A stretch of 11,202 bases of DNA, taken from the NCBI GenBank assembly GCA_020719105.1, contig DYQV01000061.1, positions 1 to 11,202 of the forward strand. The letters are read 5' to 3'. Below, piece after piece: positions 1-5,910 of the stretch (its first letter is position 1; every line of letters starts with the position of its first letter). Position numbers and translations under genes: made by a program. The stretch comes from Rikenella microfusus. GTDB taxonomy: Bacteria; Bacteroidota; Bacteroidia; Bacteroidales; SZUA-534. Under the pieces are notes generated by a model, which had not been told where the DNA came from, did not search any database, and worked only from the letters and a program-made list of their open reading frames with translations.

Positions 1-4
1 GCAC

Positions 5-36
5 ATTCATACCTTTCGCTTTGCTCAGGTATGAAT
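5..36. terminator. Perfect 10-bp hairpin, possible terminator or dispersed palindromic repeat
   Basis: ATTCATACCT (5-14) is the exact reverse complement of AGGTATGAAT (27-36), leaving a 12-base loop. There is no strong T-tract on either side, so a classical intrinsic terminator is not shown. It could be the 3' hairpin of a gene to the left, or a copy of a dispersed palindromic repeat. The stem itself is certain; its role is inferred. Confidence 0.45.
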
Positions 37-167
37 AAAGCGGGTTAATTATATGCACTTTACAATGTTTTTGTTTCAATTTAAATAGAAACTTTGAGCC
101 ATAACTAACTATTACATATTGTTAATAACTAATTGTTAACTTGCAAATAGTTGGTTACTCAAAATTC

Positions 168-184
168 AATTCAATAGTTGAATT
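168..184. repeat. 7-bp inverted repeat upstream of the acyl-CoA synthetase
   Basis: AATTCAA (168-174) and TTGAATT (178-184) form a perfect inverted repeat around TAG. It lies about 70 bases upstream of the -7 element at 256-263. A regulator binding site is possible, but in sequence this AT-rich it may be chance. Confidence 0.25.
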
Positions 185-255
185 TGCTATTTTATAACAT
201 GTAGCCAAAAATATATAACATACCCAAAGCGCCAATTAATTTGTAAACGCTTTTC

Positions 256-263
256 TAAATTTG
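256..263 (+). promoter_or_regulatory. Bacteroidota -7 promoter element TAAATTTG
   Basis: This is an exact match to the TAnnTTTG -7 consensus used by the Bacteroidota primary sigma factor, 19 bases before the ATG at 283. No good TTTG -33 element lies at the usual 19-21 base spacing. It would give a very short 5' leader. Confidence 0.55.
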
Positions 264-282
264 CCACAAAATAGCACCAATC

Positions 283-2340
283 ATGATAAATCAGCAATTA
301 ATTAATCCCAAAAGTATAGCCATAATAGGTGGTTCCGACGATATTCATAAACCCGGTGGAAAGGTGGTGAAAAACCTAATCGACCATCATTTCAAAGGGG
401 CCTTGTATGTGGTAAATCCTAAAATGGATCAGGTACAGGGCTTACCTTCGTACCGCGATGTGAAGGACTTGCCTGAAACCGATTTGGCCATTCTTGCCAT
501 TGCAGCAAAGTTTTGCCCGGCAACCGTTGAATTGCTGTCAAATCAAAAAAACACCCGTGCTTTCATCATTCTTTCATCTGGTTTTAGCGAAGAAAATGAA
601 GAAGGTGCAAAACTTGAGAAACAACTAGTTGACACTATAAATAAGGTCAATGGAGCGTTAATCGGTCCCAACTGCATTGGTGTTTTAAATCAGAATTACA
701 GTGGAGTTTTTACCACACCTATTCCAAAATTGGATTCAAAAGGTTGTGATTTTATTTCAGGATCTGGTGCAACAGCAGTTTATATTATGGAAGCGGGAGT
801 TCCAAATGGTCTTACCTTTTCCAGTGTATATTCTGTTGGTAACAGTGCTCAAATGGGTGTTGAAGATATTCTTCAATATTTGGATGAAACCTTCGACCCC
901 CGAACAAGCAGCCGGGTTAAACTGATGTATATTGAGAGTGTAAACAAACCGGATGTGCTTTTAAAGCATGCCACTTCTTTAATACAAAAGGGTTGCCGCA
1001 TTGCCGCTATTAAAGCCGGAGGCTCCGAGGCGGGCAGCCGAGCAGCCTCGTCGCATACTGGAGCTTTGGCAAATAGTGATGTGGCTGTGGATGCACTATT
1101 TCGTAAAGCAGGTATTGTGCGTTGTTACAGCCGTAGTGAATTGGCCACCGTTGCCGCTGTATTTATGCATCCTGAACTTAAAGGCAAAAATATGGCTATT
1201 ATTACCCATGCCGGAGGCCCTGCCGTGATGCTAACTGACGCTTTATCGAATGGAGGGCTTCAAATTCCCCATTTGGAAGGGCCAAAAGCTGTTGAATTAC
1301 TTGAGAAACTTTTTTCCGGTTCATCAGTCGCTAACCCAATTGACTTTTTAGCCACTGGAACCGCCGAGCAGTTAGGTCAGATTATTGATGCGTGCGATAA
1401 CGATTTTGATTCAATTGATGCGATGTGTATTATTTTTGGCAGCCCCGGTTTATTTGAAGTAAATGAAGTTTATGATTTGCTGAATCAAAAAATGAATACT
1501 TGCAAAAAACCCATATACCCAATACTTCCTTCCATAGTTAATGTAGCTGATGAAATTAAACACTTTATTGCAAAAGGACGGATTAATTTTCCCGACGAAG
1601 TGATGCTGGGCAATGCGCTAACAAAGGTATATAATACACCAAAGCCTCAATCATCAAGCAATGTTATGCCAACCGTTGATCATAAGAAAATCCGGACCAT
1701 CATCGAATCAGCTACAAATGGGTATTTAGAACCTGATAAAATTCAAGAATTATTGGATGCAGCAGGAATATCCAGGGCAGATGAAGCCGTGGTTGACAAC
1801 CTATCTGAAGCATTGGATAAAGCCAAATTATTGGGTTTCCCATTGGTTATGAAAGTGGTTGGTCCCTTACATAAATCAGATGTGGGAGGTGTGGTTCTAA
1901 ATGTAAAAACTTTGGAACAAGTAACCATCGAATTCAATCGTATGATACAAATTAAAGATACAACCTCAATTTTGATACAACCCATGCTATCGGGAACAGA
2001 ACTGTTTGTTGGAGCAAAAAAAGAAGGAAAATTTGGTTCGTTAGTTTTGTGCGGTTTGGGTGGAATTTTTATTGAAGTATTAAAAGATATTCAAGCAAAC
2101 TTGGCACCCATTAATCATCAGGAAGCCCTTTCCATGATTCAGAATTTACGATCGTACAAAATAATTCAAGGTATCCGAGGGCAAGAACCCGTCAACGAGC
2201 AATTATTTGCCGAAGTGATATCCCGAACGGCAGCACTTTGCATAACTGCCCCTGAGATTGCAGAAATGGATATCAATCCGCTGTTAGGAAAAAGAGACAG
2301 AATTATGGCGGTTGATGCTCGAATTCGAATTGAAAAATAA
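283..2340 (+). CDS. ADP-forming acetate/acyl-CoA synthetase, fused alpha-beta
   Basis: Predicted cytosolic enzyme converting acyl-CoA (acetyl-CoA or a related acid), ADP and phosphate to acid, CoA and ATP, a fermentative substrate-level phosphorylation step. The order is CoA-binding Rossmann domain (about 8-130, with SIAIIGGS), succinyl-CoA-ligase-like domains (about 150-450) and a C-terminal ATP-grasp domain (about 465-685). The family's phosphorylated histidine is His258 in SSHTGALA, followed by THAGGPAVM at 308-316. The ATP-grasp part shows His530 in PLHKSDVGGV, a glycine loop GLGG at 591-594 and EMDINPLL at 661-668. These are the expected positions for phosphoryl transfer between subunits. 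The length of 685 aa fits the single-chain form; archaeal homologues are often split into alpha and beta. The ATG follows a promoter by 19 bases. Exact acyl specificity cannot be read from sequence. Confidence 0.92.
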   Translation: MINQQLINPKSIAIIGGSDDIHKPGGKVVKNLIDHHFKGALYVVNPKMDQVQGLPSYRDVKDLPETDLAILAIAAKFCPATVELLSNQKNTRAFIILSSGFSEENEEGAKLEKQLVDTINKVNGALIGPNCIGVLNQNYSGVFTTPIPKLDSKGCDFISGSGATAVYIMEAGVPNGLTFSSVYSVGNSAQMGVEDILQYLDETFDPRTSSRVKLMYIESVNKPDVLLKHATSLIQKGCRIAAIKAGGSEAGSRAASSHTGALANSDVAVDALFRKAGIVRCYSRSELATVAAVFMHPELKGKNMAIITHAGGPAVMLTDALSNGGLQIPHLEGPKAVELLEKLFSGSSVANPIDFLATGTAEQLGQIIDACDNDFDSIDAMCIIFGSPGLFEVNEVYDLLNQKMNTCKKPIYPILPSIVNVADEIKHFIAKGRINFPDEVMLGNALTKVYNTPKPQSSSNVMPTVDHKKIRTIIESATNGYLEPDKIQELLDAAGISRADEAVVDNLSEALDKAKLLGFPLVMKVVGPLHKSDVGGVVLNVKTLEQVTIEFNRMIQIKDTTSILIQPMLSGTELFVGAKKEGKFGSLVLCGLGGIFIEVLKDIQANLAPINHQEALSMIQNLRSYKIIQGIRGQEPVNEQLFAEVISRTAALCITAPEIAEMDINPLLGKRDRIMAVDARIRIEK

Positions 2341-2398
2341 GAAACAAGAACTGTTGCAATTTGCCATCATTATAAACTAAACACCTATTGGCTTGTTA

Positions 2399-2593
2399 AT
2401 GGAAGTGAAAAAGCATCGGCTGCTAATAAAAAGTTACATGCAACTGAAGATTTTATCGAAACAAGAAAAAGCAATGATAGTCTTTGTGTTAATTCTTATG
2501 TTGGCTGTCGGATTGAGTTGGAGTAGAATTTCCAAAGGAATTAAACAAGGTTTTGAACCGTATTATAGAGATAAACAGGCAGTTATAAAATAG
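2399..2593 (+). CDS. Small single-pass membrane protein of unknown function
   Basis: I do not recognise this 64-residue protein. It has a strongly basic N-terminal segment (about 1-24, rich in Lys), one hydrophobic helix (about 25-41, AMIVFVLILMLAVGLSW) and a short polar tail ending in YYRDKQAVIK. The positive-inside rule would place the N-terminus in the cytoplasm. I chose the ATG at 2399; a TTG two codons upstream and a GTG at 2405 are alternatives. Its TAG stop directly touches the ATG of the next gene, which suggests translational coupling and a shared role with that membrane protein. No TAnnTTTG element precedes it (only GCAATTTG), so it may be read from the synthetase transcript 58 bases upstream. 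Confidence 0.6.
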   Translation: MEVKKHRLLIKSYMQLKILSKQEKAMIVFVLILMLAVGLSWSRISKGIKQGFEPYYRDKQAVIK

Positions 2594-3286
2594 ATGAAAA
2601 GAAAAGACATATTTTTAATAGGTATCGTATTGGTAATTCTTTCACCGCTGCTATTCTGGGAAACTGGCCGTCAGGCTTATTCGCTTTTCAACAAAGACCA
2701 TGGAATGATTACCAGTTTTATAAAATTTGCCGTGTTAGCAACATTTGGCGAAATGTTAGGTTTTCGAATCCGCACCGGAAACTATTATCGCAAAACGTTT
2801 GGTGTACTACCAAAAGCATTGATTTGGGGCATTATTGGTTTGACCATTAAAATGGCATTTGTTATTTTCGCCACCGGTACGCCAATCTTTCTTCAATTTT
2901 TGGGAATTTCAGATGCAGTACAATCCATGCGGCAAACCTTAACCTTTACAAAATTAGGGGTGGCACTTTCAATAAGTATTGCCATAAATATAATTTATGC
3001 CCCGGTAATGATGACATTTCATAAAATTACTGACATGCACATTTCATATCACAATGGAAAATTGAAAAGTTTAATTATACCCATCAATTTTGCTCATATT
3101 TTACAAACCATTGACTGGAAAGTGCAATGGCATTTTGTATTTAAAAAAACGATTCCCATTTTTTGGATTCCGGCGCATACCTTAACTTTTTTATTGCCTC
3201 CCGATTACCAAGTGTTATTTGCGGCGGCATTAAGTTTAGTGCTTGGCCTCATTTTAGCTATAGCCAGTATGAAAAGTAAAAATTAA
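2594..3286 (+). CDS. Six-span membrane protein, tentatively Mpv17/PMP22-like
   Basis: This 230-residue integral membrane protein has hydrophobic segments at about 6-23, 40-56, 72-95, 120-140, 183-202 and 206-226. Conserved-looking loops include FGEMLGFRIRTGNYY (51-65) and a stretch around WKVQWHF (175-181). The last 50 residues (IPIFWIPAHTLTFLLP, then DYQVLFAAALSLVLG) resemble the C-terminal signature of eukaryotic Mpv17/PMP22 proteins: an aromatic and proline, an NF..VP-type segment, Y/R-V-x-F, then a hydrophobic final helix. The resemblance is by eye only, and the canonical W-N near the end is absent. The protein starts at the base after the stop of the small membrane protein and has no Shine-Dalgarno, consistent with coupling. 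Function and substrate are unknown. Confidence 0.82.
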   Translation: MKRKDIFLIGIVLVILSPLLFWETGRQAYSLFNKDHGMITSFIKFAVLATFGEMLGFRIRTGNYYRKTFGVLPKALIWGIIGLTIKMAFVIFATGTPIFLQFLGISDAVQSMRQTLTFTKLGVALSISIAINIIYAPVMMTFHKITDMHISYHNGKLKSLIIPINFAHILQTIDWKVQWHFVFKKTIPIFWIPAHTLTFLLPPDYQVLFAAALSLVLGLILAIASMKSKN

Positions 3287-3289
3287 TTA

Positions 3290-3297
3290 TAACTTTG
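3290..3297 (+). promoter_or_regulatory. Bacteroidota -7 promoter element TAACTTTG
   Basis: Exact TAnnTTTG match 28 bases before the flavodoxin ATG. It overlaps nothing coding: the preceding stop is at 3284-3286. No TTTG at the proper -33 spacing was found. It probably drives flavodoxin and the sigma factor together. Confidence 0.55.
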
Positions 3298-3325
3298 TGA
3301 TTACGTTAACCAAACGATTCCCTTT

Positions 3326-3847
3326 ATGAAAAACAAGATTGCGGTGCTATATGGACCTGTAGGTGGCAACACCGAACGAATTGCTAAATTAATTGCAAAC
3401 AAAATTGGTTCTGAAAAAAGTGAGTTAATACCAGTTAAAGAGGCCAATAAAGAAACACTTACTGAGTATAAGAGCCTTATAATAGGGGGCTCAACTATTG
3501 GAACTCATACCTGGTCGCATAAGAATACCAGCATCGACTGGGATCAGTTTATGCCTACTTTCAAAACCATTGATTTTACCGGTAAAAAAGTGGCTATCTT
3601 CGGTTTAGGCGATCAACTAGCCTATACCAATAATTTTGTTGACGATATGCGCACCTTTTATAATGTGTTAGTCGAAAACGGTGCCACCATAATTGGTCAA
3701 TGGCCAACCGAAGGATATGAATTCAATGAATCAGCAGCCATTGTTGATGGTAAATTTGTTGGATTGCCATTAAACGAAGATCATGAGGAAGAATTAAGTG
3801 AAAGTAGAATTGAATCCTGGTTGAATACATTTGTAAGTCAAATGTAA
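3326..3847 (+). CDS. fldA: Long-chain flavodoxin
   Basis: This 173-residue protein is a soluble FMN-binding, low-potential electron carrier. It has the length and layout of long-chain flavodoxins. The phosphate-binding loop GPVGGNTE is at 10-17. A 60s loop GGSTIGTHTW (54-63), with further aromatic Trp72, flanks the isoalloxazine. The 90s loop is FGLGDQLAY (92-100). The C-terminal half shows the family pattern GYEF (130-133), DGKFVGLPL..D (141-152), and RIESWL (161-166). The P-loop differs from the usual [ST]xTGNT: the threonine before GNT is Gly13. Partners are likely pyruvate:ferredoxin oxidoreductase-type enzymes, inferred from an anaerobe-like setting. It lies 33 bases upstream of the sigma factor gene with no terminator between. 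The gene symbol rests on family membership. Confidence 0.9.
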   Translation: MKNKIAVLYGPVGGNTERIAKLIANKIGSEKSELIPVKEANKETLTEYKSLIIGGSTIGTHTWSHKNTSIDWDQFMPTFKTIDFTGKKVAIFGLGDQLAYTNNFVDDMRTFYNVLVENGATIIGQWPTEGYEFNESAAIVDGKFVGLPLNEDHEEELSESRIESWLNTFVSQM

Positions 3848-3880
3848 TTTGTTAGTGCTTAAACTGATAGTAAATATCCC

Positions 3881-4744
3881 ATGAGACAGCTTAAAATAAC
3901 AAAGCAAGTAACCAATCGCGATACCCAGTCGTTGGATAAATACTTGCACGAAATTGGAAAAGAAGAATTGCTCTCAGCGGATGAAGAAGTAGATCTAGCA
4001 CGAAAAATAAAAAAAGGCGACAGTTCGGCACTTCACCGATTAATAAAAGGTAATTTACGGTTTGTTGTTTCTGTATCAAAGCAATATCAAAATCAAGGGC
4101 TCAGTTTGCCAGACTTAATAAATGAAGGGAATCTGGGTTTAATTAAAGCAGCTCAGCGGTTTGATGAGACCCGGGGATTTAAATTCATATCCTACGCCGT
4201 TTGGTGGATTCGCCAATCTATTTTGCAGGCGTTGGCTGAACAAGCCCGTATCGTTCGGTTGCCTCTCAATAAAATAGGTTCCATTAATAAAATTAATAAA
4301 ACATTAGCCCGCTTAGAGCAGGAATTTGAGCGGGAACCAACCGCTGAAGAAATTGCTAAAATGCTTGATATTCATGCCGATGACGTTAAAAAGGCATTGG
4401 CATCGAGCAATAGGCACATTTCAATGGACGCCCCTTTGCAACAAGGCGAAGATGGTAGCATGTATGAAGTTATACCCAATAAAGACGGGATTCTACCCGA
4501 CAGGAACCTGATTAACGATTCCCTTCGAAAAGAAATTGAACGAACGTTAACCACCTTGTCGCAGCGTGAAGCAGATATACTCCGGTATTATTTTGGATTA
4601 AACGGCACACCGCCACACACGCTGGAAGAAATTGGTGAAAAGTTTGATTTAACCCGCGAAAGGGTCCGGCAGATTAAAGAAAAAGCCATCCGAAAACTGA
4701 AACAAACTTCACGATGTAAAAATTTAAAAACCTATTTAGGATAA
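3881..4744 (+). CDS. rpoD: RpoD/SigA-type primary sigma factor
   Basis: This protein directs RNA polymerase to promoters. At 287 residues it has the compact form usual in Bacteroidota, without region 1.1. Region 1.2 is SLDKYLHEIGKEELLSADEE (17-36). Region 2 runs from about 50 to 125 with NLRFVVSVSKQYQNQGLSLP, DLINEGNLGLIKAAQRFD and the -7-recognising FKFISYAVWWIRQSILQALA. Region 3 spans about 126-205 and region 4 about 212-287 with the helix-turn-helix TLEEIGEKFDLTRERVRQIK (247-266). The start MRQLKITK is typical for the phylum. Regions 2 and 4.2 are highly conserved, but region 3 (SSNRHISMDAPLQQGEDGSM), PNKDGILPDRN and the tail SRCKNLKTYLG look more divergent. It may therefore be the housekeeping factor or a close RpoD paralogue. 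A hairpin terminator follows. Confidence 0.95.
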   Translation: MRQLKITKQVTNRDTQSLDKYLHEIGKEELLSADEEVDLARKIKKGDSSALHRLIKGNLRFVVSVSKQYQNQGLSLPDLINEGNLGLIKAAQRFDETRGFKFISYAVWWIRQSILQALAEQARIVRLPLNKIGSINKINKTLARLEQEFEREPTAEEIAKMLDIHADDVKKALASSNRHISMDAPLQQGEDGSMYEVIPNKDGILPDRNLINDSLRKEIERTLTTLSQREADILRYYFGLNGTPPHTLEEIGEKFDLTRERVRQIKEKAIRKLKQTSRCKNLKTYLG

Positions 4745-4750
4745 TAAAAA

Positions 4751-4779
4751 ACCGGAAATCTCCGGTATTCTTTGTTTTG
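4751..4779 (+). terminator. Hairpin terminator after the sigma factor gene
   Basis: ACCGGA (4751-4756), loop AATC, then TCCGGT (4761-4766) form a 6-bp GC-containing stem just 6 bases after the rpoD stop. It is followed by the T-rich ATTCTTTGTTTTG and preceded by an A-run. This is the clearest intrinsic terminator in the window, and it separates flavodoxin-rpoD from rpe. Confidence 0.7.
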
Positions 4780-4812
4780 CATAGGTATCAATCTACCTAT
4801 ACAACTATTTTC

Positions 4813-4820
4813 TATCTTTA
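4813..4820 (+). promoter_or_regulatory. Near-consensus -7 element TATCTTTA before rpe
   Basis: Seven of eight positions fit the TAnnTTTG motif counting the free bases (the last base is A instead of G). It lies 22 bases before the rpe ATG and downstream of the rpoD terminator, where a promoter is needed. No -33 TTTG at proper spacing. Confidence 0.4.
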
Positions 4821-4842
4821 CACAAACTAAAAGAATGCAAAC

Positions 4843-5496
4843 ATGAAATCACCGTTAGTTGCTCCTTCTCTTCTTTCTGCCGATTTTGGCAATCTGGCCC
4901 GTGATATTGAAATGGTTAACAATAGCCAAGCCGATTGGATTCACATTGACGTGATGGATGGTATGTTTGTACCCAATATTTCTTTTGGTTTTCCGGTGAT
5001 TAAAGCCGTGCAAAAAATTGCTAAAAAACCTCTCGATGTACATTTAATGATTGAACAACCCGACCGTTATCTGGAGCAATTCAAGCAAGCTGGGGCTGAA
5101 ATTCTTACCGTTCATTATGAGGCCTGTCCCCACTTGCACCGAACGTTGCAAGCCATGAAAACATTGGGTATGAAAGCCGGTGTTTCCTTGAATCCGCATA
5201 CTCCAATAAATGTATTGAACGATATCATCCACGATATTGACTTAGTGCTAATCATGTCGGTAAATCCAGGTTTTGGCGGACAAAAGTTTATTGAACATTC
5301 ATATTCCAAAATCAGTAAATTGAAAGAGTTGATAATTAAAACCAATTCAAAAACCTTAATTGAGGTAGATGGAGGTGTTACTCTTGAAAATGCCCGTAAA
5401 CTAGTTGATGCAGGGGTTAATGTGCTGGTAGCCGGCAATACGGTCTTTGCTTCTACTAATCCGGCAAAAACAATTGAAGAGTTAAAGAAAATATAG
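4843..5496 (+). CDS. rpe: Ribulose-phosphate 3-epimerase
   Basis: Cytosolic (beta/alpha)8-barrel enzyme interconverting ribulose 5-phosphate and xylulose 5-phosphate in the pentose phosphate pathway. At 217 aa the length is normal. Substrate and metal residues are all visible: Ser9 in APSLLSADF, metal ligand His34 with catalytic Asp36 in HIDVMDGMFVPN, His67 in DVHLMI, and the second catalytic Asp176 in EVDGGV. The phosphate-binding loops are SVNPGFGGQKFI (139-150), DGGV (176-179) and VAGNTVF (196-202). The ATG at 4843 aligns with the usual short N-terminus before the first strand. The gene is complete at its C-terminus (EELKKI) even though a foreign-looking fragment begins at the next base. 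Confidence 0.96.
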   Translation: MKSPLVAPSLLSADFGNLARDIEMVNNSQADWIHIDVMDGMFVPNISFGFPVIKAVQKIAKKPLDVHLMIEQPDRYLEQFKQAGAEILTVHYEACPHLHRTLQAMKTLGMKAGVSLNPHTPINVLNDIIHDIDLVLIMSVNPGFGGQKFIEHSYSKISKLKELIIKTNSKTLIEVDGGVTLENARKLVDAGVNVLVAGNTVFASTNPAKTIEELKKI

Positions 5497-5712
5497 CCAT
5501 TTCTAATATCACAATTTGTGATCCTAAAGCAAGGACAATACTCAAAATATCTTCCGTTTTCTTTCACCGAACAAGGTGTAGCAATACTATCACTTGTTAT
5601 AAATCAAGATAAAAATATTGAGCTAGTATTTTCTTGTTTCGATGAACTCATTGAAAAACAAGAGAATCCTAAACCAAGAAAGCAGATTGGTCTCAAAAAG
5701 GAAGGCGAATAG
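5497..5712 (+). pseudogene. Eroded ORF6N-domain protein fragment
   Basis: Directly after the rpe stop, and in the same reading frame, the sequence reads through ISQFVILKQGQYSKYLPF then SFTEQGVAILS. This resembles the core of ORF6N-domain proteins (SQ.V...YLP[FY]AFTEQGVAMLS), a family of phage- and mobile-element-associated DNA-binding proteins. The end, FDELIEKQ then PKPRKQIGLKK, resembles the family's C-terminal tail (F.AL.QL...P..P[RK]..IGF). The first roughly 100 residues are missing, there is no plausible start at the proper place (only a GTG at 5518), and the linker between the two halves is far too short, implying an internal deletion of some 50 residues. It is best read as a decayed remnant. 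The family assignment is from memory of the motifs, not a search. Confidence 0.65.
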
Positions 5713-5780
5713 GGTCGTTCTAAAAGTGCCATTCGAGTAATACCCATTCCGAAAATGCGTTTTCCATCACAACATTCGAA

Positions 5781-5811
5781 ATAGTAAAATTTTACGCTTT
5801 TTTGCTACTAT
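5781..5811. repeat. AT-rich palindrome and inverted repeat between the remnant and the amidohydrolase
   Basis: GTAAAATTTTAC (5784-5795) is a perfect 12-bp palindrome, and ATAGTA (5781-5786) pairs with TACTAT (5806-5811) across it. A T-run (5798-5803) lies between. The stems have few G-C pairs, so neither terminator nor operator is proven. The 198-base gap around it holds no gene that I can support. Confidence 0.3.
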
Positions 5812-5830
5812 ACCTTAAAATGAAAGTTTA

Positions 5831-5838
5831 TACCTTTG
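5831..5838 (+). promoter_or_regulatory. Bacteroidota -7 promoter element TACCTTTG
   Basis: Exact TAnnTTTG match 72 bases before the amidohydrolase ATG, implying a leader of roughly 65 bases. A TTTG lies at 5801-5804, but the 26-base spacer is longer than the usual 19-21. Confidence 0.5.
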
Positions 5839-5910
5839 CTCACGAATTTATCAATTCATAATTGTCGGCCATTTTGCTGACTGGATATAGAGCCAACAAC
5901 ATTTTAAACT

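Larger units (their letters stand above)
1..282. other. Left intergenic region with hairpin, AT-rich inverted repeats and promoter
   Basis: No open frame with coding character is visible here. It holds a perfect 10-bp inverted repeat near the left edge, an AT-rich stretch at about 100-200 with several imperfect palindromes, and a Bacteroidota -7 element just before the first gene. The gene the left hairpin belongs to lies outside the window. Confidence 0.7.

Noticed and set aside
101..184. CRISPR-like or iteron-like repeats in the AT-rich leader
   Set aside because: The TAACTA/GTTAA repeats are short and irregular, without a constant period or spacers.
2393..2398. TTG at 2393 as start of the small membrane protein
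   Set aside because: An ATG lies two codons downstream in the same frame. No ribosome-binding sequence favours the TTG.
3848..3878. TTTG, 19 bases, TAAATATC as a promoter directly before the sigma gene
   Set aside because: Spacing is good, but the -7 box fits poorly and the implied start site would fall at or after the ATG at 3881.
5115..5567. 150-codon minus-strand open frame opposite rpe
   Set aside because: It is antisense to a fully conserved epimerase and its translation shows no domain-like pattern. It is open by codon bias of the real gene.
5713..5811. Minus-strand frame reading YFECCDGKRIFGMG and onward
   Set aside because: It has two stops close upstream (TAG TAG near 5811), no reliable start, and runs antisense into the ORF6N remnant. 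Not enough to call a gene.
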